In this document: positions 1-5,417 of the stretch, in pieces
Position numbering within the stretch: position 1 is the stretch's first letter
Layout: each line of letters begins with the position of its first letter
NCBI GenBank assembly: GCA_027489835.1
Contig: JAIXZF010000075.1
Span: forward strand, 1-6,616
Length of the DNA stretch: 6,616 bases
Origin: Hyphomicrobiales bacterium
GTDB lineage: Bacteria > Pseudomonadota > Alphaproteobacteria > Rhizobiales > Beijerinckiaceae
Direction of reading: 5' to 3'
Translations under genes and position numbers: made by a program
Notes under the pieces: generated by a model
Told to the model about the DNA's origin: nothing
Databases searched by the model: none
What the model saw: the letters and a program-made list of their open reading frames with translations, nothing else

Positions 1-1404
1 GAAGGCATCGTTTCGAAGCGCGTCGATGCGCCCTATGCATCGGGCCGCAGCGACGACTGGCTGAAATGCAAATGCCGGGGCGGGCAGGAATTCCTCGTCT
101 GCGGGTTCACGCGCCGCGCTGCCGGGCGCGGACCCCTCGGTGCGCTGATCGTGGCCACCGGCGAGCCGGGCGCGCTTGCTTATGCCGGGCGAGTCGGCAC
201 GGGCTTCGACGAAGCGGGCACCTCCGAGCTGATGGAGAGGCTGCAGCCGCTGACGGTCGAGTCCCCGCCCTTCCAGCCGCCCCCGGAAGAGCGCCGGCGC
301 GGTGTGGTCTGGGTCAGGCCCGAACTGGTCGTGCAGGTCGATTTCGCCTCGTGGACCGCTAACGGCCTCGTCCGCCAGGGAGTCTACAAGGGCATCCGCG
401 AGGACAAGAGCGGGGAGACCGTGATGCGCGACGCGACGATCAAGGGCAAGGCGCCGGAGCGCGAGGCGACCTCACCGCCGGAGGAGCCCGCAGCTAGGCG
501 TCCTCTGTCGCCGCGCGCGCGGCTGAAGGCGGCGTCGGCCGCCAGGCCGGACGAGCCGCAGCCCGTTGTGCTGACCCATCCCGACAGGGAGCTCTGGCCG
601 ATCGGCGCCGTCACCAAGCAGCGCCTCGCCGATTACTACGCGGCGATGTGGCCCCTCATCTCGCCCCACCTCCTCGAACGGCCGCTGGCGCTGTTGCGCT
701 GCCCGGACGGGGTCGAAGGCCAGTCCTTCTTCCAGAAGCATCCATGGCCGGAAACGCGCGGGCTGTCGCGCACGCTCGCCGACGGCGACGAGGTGATCGT
801 CATCGACGACCTCGACGATCTTTTGAGATTGGTTCAGTTCTCGACGCTGGAGATCCATCCCTGGGGAGCCCCGCTTGCCGATGTGGAGCGCTGCGACCAG
901 CTGATCTTCGACCTCGACCCGGGCGACGGGGTGACTTGGCCGATGCTGGTCGACGCCGCGGCAAGCACGCGCAAGGCGCTCGAAGCCGACGGCCTGACGA
1001 GCTTCGTCAAGCTATCGGGCGGCAAGGGCATCCATGTCGTGGCCCCGCTAGCCGAGCCTGCCCCATGGGACGTGGCCAAGGCCTACGCCAGACAGGTGGC
1101 CGAAGCGCTGGCGACCTCGGCGCCGAGACAGCTGACCGCCACGATGGCCAAGAAGGCCCGCAAGGGCCGCATCTTCGTCGACTACCTCCGCAACGGCCGT
1201 GGCGCGACGGCCGTGGCACCCTACTCGACCCGCGCCCGCCCCAGCGGCGGCATTGCCATGCCCCTCGGCTGGGACGAACTTTCCCGCATCGACCGCGCGG
1301 ACCACTGGCGCATCGCCGAAGCCGATGTAGCCGCGATCCTGAAGCGGAAAGATCCCTGGAAAGGCTTCCGAAGCACGGCGAACCGCCTTCTCGCGCAAGC
1401 TTGA
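1..1404 (+). CDS. ligD: ATP-dependent DNA ligase D, C-terminal part (ligase end, OB fold, polymerase domain); 5' end outside window
   Basis: This is the C-terminal 467 residues of LigD, which seals and fills double-strand breaks in bacterial non-homologous end joining together with Ku. The reading frame is already open at base 1 and ends at TGA 1402-1404. Numbering from base 1, residues 1-7 (EGIVSKR) match nucleotidyltransferase motif IV and WLKCK (20-24) matches motif V with its lysines. An OB-fold region follows and ends near RQGVYKGIREDK (125-136). A charged Pro/Ala/Arg-rich linker spans about 137-185. The primase-polymerase domain starts near LTHPDRELWP (191-200). It has the metal-binding DLD (Asp304, Asp306), the SGGKGIHV nucleotide-binding motif (339-346, His345) and the third acidic residue in FVDYLRN (Asp394), so it looks catalytically intact. 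The order ligase then polymerase agrees with PE-LIG-POL enzymes such as that of Pseudomonas; the phosphoesterase domain would lie upstream. No Ku gene is in the window. Confidence 0.95.
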   Translation, partial: EGIVSKRVDAPYASGRSDDWLKCKCRGGQEFLVCGFTRRAAGRGPLGALIVATGEPGALAYAGRVGTGFDEAGTSELMERLQPLTVESPPFQPPPEERRRGVVWVRPELVVQVDFASWTANGLVRQGVYKGIREDKSGETVMRDATIKGKAPEREATSPPEEPAARRPLSPRARLKAASAARPDEPQPVVLTHPDRELWPIGAVTKQRLADYYAAMWPLISPHLLERPLALLRCPDGVEGQSFFQKHPWPETRGLSRTLADGDEVIVIDDLDDLLRLVQFSTLEIHPWGAPLADVERCDQLIFDLDPGDGVTWPMLVDAAASTRKALEADGLTSFVKLSGGKGIHVVAPLAEPAPWDVAKAYARQVAEALATSAPRQLTATMAKKARKGRIFVDYLRNGRGATAVAPYSTRARPSGGIAMPLGWDELSRIDRADHWRIAEADVAAILKRKDPWKGFRSTANRLLAQA

Positions 1405-1619
1405 GCGGAGCAGGAGCCTGTTTGGTGGCTGCCGCGCCACAGTTCGCCCGATGAATGCGCTGCACAATGGGATGCAACTTTGGAGGCCTTCGCGCGTTAA
1501 CTGATCATCGGGCGCTTTAGCCATAACCGCCTTGCTCCTCTCATCTTCTTCCGCACGCGCCCGCTTCGCGCCTGCGAGTCGCTGTGCTCGGTGCAAGGCC
1601 TGCGCGGGGACGTTGTGTC
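1405..1619. other. Non-coding gap between ligD and the glycosyltransferase operon
   Basis: These 215 bases separate ligD from the next gene on the same strand. They should hold the promoter of the glycosyltransferase-glf operon, but I find no good sigma-70 pair; TTGGAG at 1480-1485 followed 17 bases later by GATCAT is too weak to call. No stem followed by a T-run marks a ligD terminator. A small imperfect hairpin (GTGGC/GCCAC, around 1421-1440) is possible. The stretch around 1529-1571 is pyrimidine-rich on the plus strand. The overlapping palindromes GTTAAC and TGATCA near 1496-1507 are short enough to be chance. Reading frames across the gap look like shadows. Confidence 0.6.
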
Positions 1620-2957
1620 ATGCGAAACAATATGCACTCGAATTCGATCTCGGACCTCGCCTCCGCCAATGATCGGGGTTCGGCTGGCCGCACGCCAGTC
1701 AATCAGCAGAAGCCGTTGCTGTTGTGCCTCTCGCATCTGCGCTGGGACTTCGTCTTTCAGCGCCCGCAGCATCTCCTGACCCGGGCCGCCAATTCTTTCC
1801 GCGTTCTGTTCTTCGAGGAGCCTGTGTTCGACGGCACCTCCGTCCCTCGCCTCGAAATGTCGCAGCGCGAGCATGGCATCACGGTCGCGGTCCCGCATCT
1901 GCCGCACGGCCACACGCCCACCGAGAACATGCGGCTCCAGCGTGAGCTGATCGACGATCTGCTGGCCGTCGAGGGGCAGCCCGCGGTGCTCTGGTACTAC
2001 TCGCCGATGGCGATGTCCTTCACCTCCCACCTCGACGCTCCGGTCTGCATTTACGACTGCATGGACGAGCTCAGCGCCTTCCGCGGCGCGCCGCCGGACC
2101 TGCGGCTCTGGGAGCATCGTCTGTTCAGCAAGGCTGACTTCGTGCTCGCCGGTGGGCGCAGCCTCTACCAGTCGAAGCGCACCCAGCATTCCGCCGTGAC
2201 GCTTCTGCCGAGCAGCATCGACACGGTCCACTTCGACAAGGCGCGCCGCAATCCTGCCGAACCCGCCGACCTGGCGAACATCCCGCATCCGCGCATCGGC
2301 TTCTTCGGTGTCATCGACGAGCGGCTCGACACCGAGCTGGTCGGCAAGATGGCGGCTCTGAAGCCGGACTGGCAGTTCGTCATGATCGGGCCTGTCGTCA
2401 AGATCGACCCCGAGACCCTGCCCAAGGCGGCCAACATCCATTGGCTGGGCGGCAAGTCCTACAAGGAACTGCCCGACTATCTCGGCAACTGGACGATGGG
2501 CATGATGCCGTTCGCGATGAACGAATCCACCCGCTTCATCAGCCCGACCAAGACGCCCGAATTCCTCGCGGCCGGGCTCCCCGTGGTGTCCACCCCCGTC
2601 GCAGACGTCGTGGTTCCCTATGGCGAAGCCAAGCTGGTCGCGATCGCCTCCACCGCCGAGGAGTTCGTCGCCGAACTCGACAAGCTGATGGACGGCTCCC
2701 GCGAGAGCTGGATGGCGTCGGTCGACAAGATGCTTGCCGCCAATTCCTGGGCGAAGAGTTGGGCGCGGGTCGAGGAGCTGATCCGCTCCGTGATGATCGC
2801 CAAGATCGAGGTGGCCACCAACGAAATGCGCGCCACCCGCATGGGCAAGCCTGCCGAGGCCGGGCGCGCCCGGGCCTTCCGGCAGGTGCCGGTGGGCGCC
2901 CGCGAGGCGATCTCGATGACGCCGGGCAGCACCCTCGCCGCCAGCGGCAAGGAGTGA
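1620..2957 (+). CDS. GT-B fold glycosyltransferase (GT4/TuaH-like)
   Basis: A cytoplasmic glycosyltransferase of 445 residues that probably transfers a sugar from a nucleotide donor during surface polysaccharide or glycolipid synthesis. The N-terminal half has a Rossmann-like start (KPLLLCLSHLRWDFVFQRPQ, 31-50), where the WDFVFQRPQHLL pattern is typical of TuaH-like glycosyltransferases, and YDCMDE at 145-150. The C-terminal half has RIGFFGVIDERLD (225-237), FVMIGP (253-258) and the donor-site segment SPTKTPEFLAAGLPVVSTP (308-326). The second Glu of the usual GT4 EX7E pair is probably Glu314; the first is not at canonical spacing. The tail after about residue 400 is Arg/Ala-rich and probably disordered. 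I chose ATG 1620, with a weak GGGGA at 1606-1610 in front; ATG 1632 and GTG 1584 are alternatives. The gene ends three bases before glf, so the two are almost certainly co-transcribed. That makes a galactofuranosyltransferase role plausible but unproven. Confidence 0.88.
   Translation: MRNNMHSNSISDLASANDRGSAGRTPVNQQKPLLLCLSHLRWDFVFQRPQHLLTRAANSFRVLFFEEPVFDGTSVPRLEMSQREHGITVAVPHLPHGHTPTENMRLQRELIDDLLAVEGQPAVLWYYSPMAMSFTSHLDAPVCIYDCMDELSAFRGAPPDLRLWEHRLFSKADFVLAGGRSLYQSKRTQHSAVTLLPSSIDTVHFDKARRNPAEPADLANIPHPRIGFFGVIDERLDTELVGKMAALKPDWQFVMIGPVVKIDPETLPKAANIHWLGGKSYKELPDYLGNWTMGMMPFAMNESTRFISPTKTPEFLAAGLPVVSTPVADVVVPYGEAKLVAIASTAEEFVAELDKLMDGSRESWMASVDKMLAANSWAKSWARVEELIRSVMIAKIEVATNEMRATRMGKPAEAGRARAFRQVPVGAREAISMTPGSTLAASGKE
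2949..2954 (+). promoter_or_regulatory. Shine-Dalgarno site of glf inside the upstream gene
   Basis: AAGGAG lies six bases before ATG 2961 and also encodes the last residues (Lys-Glu) of the glycosyltransferase. A ribosome finishing the upstream gene therefore terminates on top of the glf start region, an arrangement that favours coupled translation. Confidence 0.85.
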
Positions 2958-2960
2958 TCG

Positions 2961-4103
2961 ATGTTCGATTGGCTCATCGTCGGCGCCGGGTTCGCCGGCA
3001 GCGTGCTGGCCGAGCGGCTGGCCACGATCCGCGGCGAGCGCGTGCTCGTCGTGGACCGCCGACCGCACATCGCCGGCAATGCCTATGACCGCCACAACGA
3101 TGCGGGCCTGCTGATCCATCAGTACGGCCCGCACATCTTTCACACCAATTCCGAGATGATCTTCGAGCATCTCTCGCAGTTCACGGAATGGCGCCCTTAC
3201 GAGCATCGCGTCCTCGCCGAGGTCGACGGCAAGCGTGTTCCGATGCCGATCAACCTCGACACAGTGAACCAGCTCTACGGCCTCTCCCTCACCTCGGAGG
3301 AGCTCGAGGGTTTCTTCGCAGAACGCGCCGAGAAGGTCGCCGAGATCAGGACCTCGGAGGACGTCGTCGTCTCGGCCATCGGGCGCGATCTCTACGAGAA
3401 GTTTTTCCAGGGCTATACCCGCAAGCAATGGGGGCTCGACCCGTCCGAGCTCGACAAGTCGGTGACCTCGCGCGTTCCGACGCGCACCAACCGCGACGAC
3501 CGCTATTTTACGGACAGCTTCCAATACATGCCGCTGCATGGCTACACGCGGATGTTCGAGAAGATGCTGTCTCACCCGAACATCAAGGTGATGCTGCAGA
3601 CCGACTATCGCGAGATCCGCGATCTGATCCCGCACAAGCGGCTGATCTTCACCGGCCCGATCGACGAGTTCTACGGGCACCGCTTCGGCAAGCTGCCCTA
3701 CCGCTCGCTGCGCTTCGAGCACGAGACTCTCGACATGCCGCGCTACCAGTCAGTCGGAACCGTTAATTACCCGCAAACGCATGCCTTCACGCGCATCTCC
3801 GAATACAAGCACATGACGGGGCAGGTTCATCCCAAGACCTCGATCACGCGCGAATACCCGACGGCCGAAGGCGACCCGTACTACCCGGTGCCGCGGGCCG
3901 AGAATCAGGCGCTCTACAAGCGCTATGAGGCTCTGGCGCTGGCCGAGCAGGACACATGGTTCGTCGGCCGTCTGGCGAGCTACCGCTATTACAACATGGA
4001 CCAGGTGGTCGGGCAGGCACTCGCGACCTTCCGCAAGATCGACGAGACGGTGCCCCGGCAGGGCGCGGCTCCGGTCAAGGCCATGGCGGCAGCCGCCATC
4101 TGA
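2961..4103 (+). CDS. glf: UDP-galactopyranose mutase
   Basis: This flavoenzyme (380 residues) interconverts UDP-galactopyranose and UDP-galactofuranose, the donor for galactofuranose in bacterial surface glycans. It acts in the cytoplasm and needs reduced FAD. The N-terminus carries the FAD-binding GAGFAG (8-13), VVDRRPHIAGNAYD (30-43) and GPHIFHTN (56-63), all hallmarks of the family. Further matches are KQWG (Trp157), RVPTR (Arg175, equivalent to an essential active-site Arg of the Klebsiella and E. coli enzymes), FTRISEYKH with Arg278 (equivalent to the second essential Arg), DPYYPV (305-310) and FVGRLASYRYY (334-344). Length and motif order fit a complete enzyme. After the YRYY motif this protein reads Asn345-Met-Asp, where the E. 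coli protein as I recall it has Asp-Met-His; this is probably natural variation. The start ATG 2961 has a strong SD. It is the second gene of a two-gene operon and is followed by a clear terminator. Confidence 0.97.
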   Translation: MFDWLIVGAGFAGSVLAERLATIRGERVLVVDRRPHIAGNAYDRHNDAGLLIHQYGPHIFHTNSEMIFEHLSQFTEWRPYEHRVLAEVDGKRVPMPINLDTVNQLYGLSLTSEELEGFFAERAEKVAEIRTSEDVVVSAIGRDLYEKFFQGYTRKQWGLDPSELDKSVTSRVPTRTNRDDRYFTDSFQYMPLHGYTRMFEKMLSHPNIKVMLQTDYREIRDLIPHKRLIFTGPIDEFYGHRFGKLPYRSLRFEHETLDMPRYQSVGTVNYPQTHAFTRISEYKHMTGQVHPKTSITREYPTAEGDPYYPVPRAENQALYKRYEALALAEQDTWFVGRLASYRYYNMDQVVGQALATFRKIDETVPRQGAAPVKAMAAAAI

Positions 4104-4125
4104 AGCTTGTCTGGACTGTCACATG

Positions 4126-4151
4126 GAAACGGCGCCCTCGGGCGCCGTTTC
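4126..4151. terminator. Bidirectional terminator hairpin between convergent genes
   Basis: GAAACGGCGCCC (4126-4137) is followed by the two-base loop TC and then the exact reverse complement GGGCGCCGTTTC (4140-4151). It can also be drawn as 11 bp with a four-base CTCG loop. It lies 22 bases after the glf stop and 30 bases after the hydrolase stop on the other strand. Because the palindrome begins with GAAAC and ends with GTTTC, the stem runs into a short T stretch in both directions. The T-runs are short, as is common in GC-rich alphaproteobacteria. Confidence 0.85.
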
Positions 4152-4181
4152 TGTTGGTCACTGGGAAACATCGGAAGCAGC

Positions 4182-5351
4182 TCAGCCCGTCTGGCTGAGG
4201 CCCTGGTAGGCGCGCTGCTGTATGGCCAGCGCCTCGGCCAGCGGCTTCTCCAGCGACCGGCGGAAGGTCATGCGCTCATAGTCGATGAGGCCGTTGGGGC
4301 AGTGCCGGTCATCGGCCCACCCCGGATGGTTCATGACTGGATAGAGGCAGAGCCCGTGAAGGGGCACTCCTTCCTCGATGGCAGCGAAGGCTTCTTGACT
4401 GATGTAGTTGAACCACTCGGCCCTGAGCTCAGCCTCGATGCCGGTCTCGGCGATGAACATCGGCCGGTTGTAGCGCTTCCAGGTCTTGTGCAGCAGGCGC
4501 CGGAACGGGATGAAGCGTGGATCACTGCCACGCCAATCGATGGGCGGGCCGTCCACCTCCCATTGGTTGTGGCAGTAGTAGTTCACCCCGATCACGTCGA
4601 GATATTCGGGCTTGCCTCCCAACTCGGGATGCAGCTTGCCAGCGATCATGTCCCAGGATTGATACTGGACATGGGTGCGCTGCCGCGCGAGTGCCGCCGT
4701 CGAGCTTTTGCCGGCCCTTGGAAACACGTGGATCAGCGGGTCCGTATGCGCGAACCGCGCCCTCGGCTCCACCTCGCGCACCGCGTCGATGGCCGCGATC
4801 GCGGCCCTGACCAGCTGGCGCTTCAGCTCCCCGCCCCGTCCGCGCCCCATAGGGTTGAACAGCGCATGGTCGCCGCCGCCCCAGGCGAGGAACGAGATCT
4901 CGTTGACGGGGACGTACCATGGCGTCTCGTCGCCATGCTCGCGAACGACCCGCGCCAGCGCTTTCGCGAAAGCGGCGAATCGGTCGACGAACGCGGACGA
5001 CCAGATGTCGAGGTCGTCGGGCCAGCCATAGTGCATGATGTCCCAGATCACCTGGGTGCGCGTCTGGTGCGCCGCCTGCAGCATCGGCAGGAAGCTCGAC
5101 CAGTCATACTGGCCGCCCTTGTCGACCAGGTGCCAGCGCACGCCGTCGCGGACAGTACGGATGCCAAGACGCTGCAGCATCCCGTAATCGGTTGCCGCCA
5201 TCACGTCATGACGCGTCGAAGCAATGACGTCGAGCCTTACGCCGTCATCGCGCCGATGGGTCGAACATTCGAACCCGCCTTGAAAAAAACTGTCAAACAT
5301 AGCTTCGGGTAAATGTCTTTGAACTCCAATCGTTCCTTTGAAATGCGCCAA
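4182..5351 (-). CDS. GH1-like (clan GH-A) glycoside hydrolase, putative beta-glycosidase
   Basis: A soluble protein of 389 residues without signal peptide or membrane segment, so probably cytoplasmic. It resembles GH1 beta-glucosidases in a shortened, diverged form. HYGWP (107-111) sits where GH1 has HWDLP. VPVNE (147-151) matches the acid/base motif TxNEP, giving Glu151. GVNYY (255-259) matches the GH1 GxNYY segment. FIAETG (299-304) matches the nucleophile motif I/VTENG, giving Glu302. The 151-residue spacing between the two glutamates suits a (beta/alpha)8 retaining hydrolase. GFECSTHR (26-33) appears to be the conserved start of the fold. The start is TTG 5351, behind a perfect AGGAGG; ATG 5300 (372 residues) is the alternative but has no good SD. 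The gene converges on the Galf operon and lies 66 bases downstream of the aminotransferase on the same strand. The substrate cannot be read from sequence; a glycan made by the neighbouring operon is speculation. Confidence 0.82.
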   Translation of the reverse strand: MAHFKGTIGVQRHLPEAMFDSFFQGGFECSTHRRDDGVRLDVIASTRHDVMAATDYGMLQRLGIRTVRDGVRWHLVDKGGQYDWSSFLPMLQAAHQTRTQVIWDIMHYGWPDDLDIWSSAFVDRFAAFAKALARVVREHGDETPWYVPVNEISFLAWGGGDHALFNPMGRGRGGELKRQLVRAAIAAIDAVREVEPRARFAHTDPLIHVFPRAGKSSTAALARQRTHVQYQSWDMIAGKLHPELGGKPEYLDVIGVNYYCHNQWEVDGPPIDWRGSDPRFIPFRRLLHKTWKRYNRPMFIAETGIEAELRAEWFNYISQEAFAAIEEGVPLHGLCLYPVMNHPGWADDRHCPNGLIDYERMTFRRSLEKPLAEALAIQQRAYQGLSQTG

Positions 5352-5356
5352 GGCGA

Positions 5357-5362
5357 CCTCCT
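5357..5362 (-). promoter_or_regulatory. Perfect Shine-Dalgarno site that decides the TTG start of the hydrolase
   Basis: On the minus strand AGGAGG stands five bases before TTG 5351. The competing ATG at 5300 is preceded only by CCCGAAGCT, with no purine-rich core at proper distance. This argues for TTG initiation and an N-terminal extension of 17 residues. Confidence 0.75.
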
Positions 5363-5364
5363 GA

Positions 5365-5408
5365 CGCGCCTGCCACCCAGCGGCCCCCCCGCCGGCGATG
5401 GAGGCGCG
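5365..5408 (-). other. Possible GC-rich hairpin between aminotransferase and hydrolase genes
   Basis: On the plus strand CGCGCCT (5365-5371) is the exact reverse complement of AGGCGCG (5402-5408). Three more pairs follow after a one-base bulge (CCA 5373-5375 with TGG 5399-5401). An inner CGGC/GCCG stem flanks a C-run (seven C at 5384-5390). The structure ends two bases before the hydrolase SD in the transcript. It lacks a T-run, so a classic terminator is doubtful; it could be an attenuating or processing structure, or chance in GC-rich DNA. Confidence 0.35.
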
Positions 5409-5417
5409 ACGAGAACT

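Noticed and set aside
1497..1507. Overlapping short palindromes GTTAAC and TGATCA as an operator.
   Set aside because: Six-base palindromes of this kind are expected by chance; no longer dyad symmetry or repeat copy was found.
1480..1508. TTGGAG followed after 17 bases by GATCAT as a promoter of the Galf operon.
   Set aside because: The -10 half matches the consensus too poorly and nothing else supports it.
1584..1619. GTG 1584 as an earlier start of the glycosyltransferase.
   Set aside because: It would add 12 residues (LGARPARGRC type) unlike the family. No SD precedes it, and ATG 1620 has at least a weak purine stretch at suitable spacing.
1497..3722. A very long open frame (741 codons) on the minus strand, opposite the glycosyltransferase and glf.
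   Set aside because: It mirrors the codon phase of two well-identified genes. Its translation is a His/Arg/Asp/Val/Leu-rich composition without recognisable motifs, typical of antisense shadows in GC-rich DNA.
4107..5312. A 401-codon plus-strand open frame opposite the hydrolase.
   Set aside because: It is the mirror frame of the hydrolase, shows no family motif, and would run straight through the terminator hairpin.
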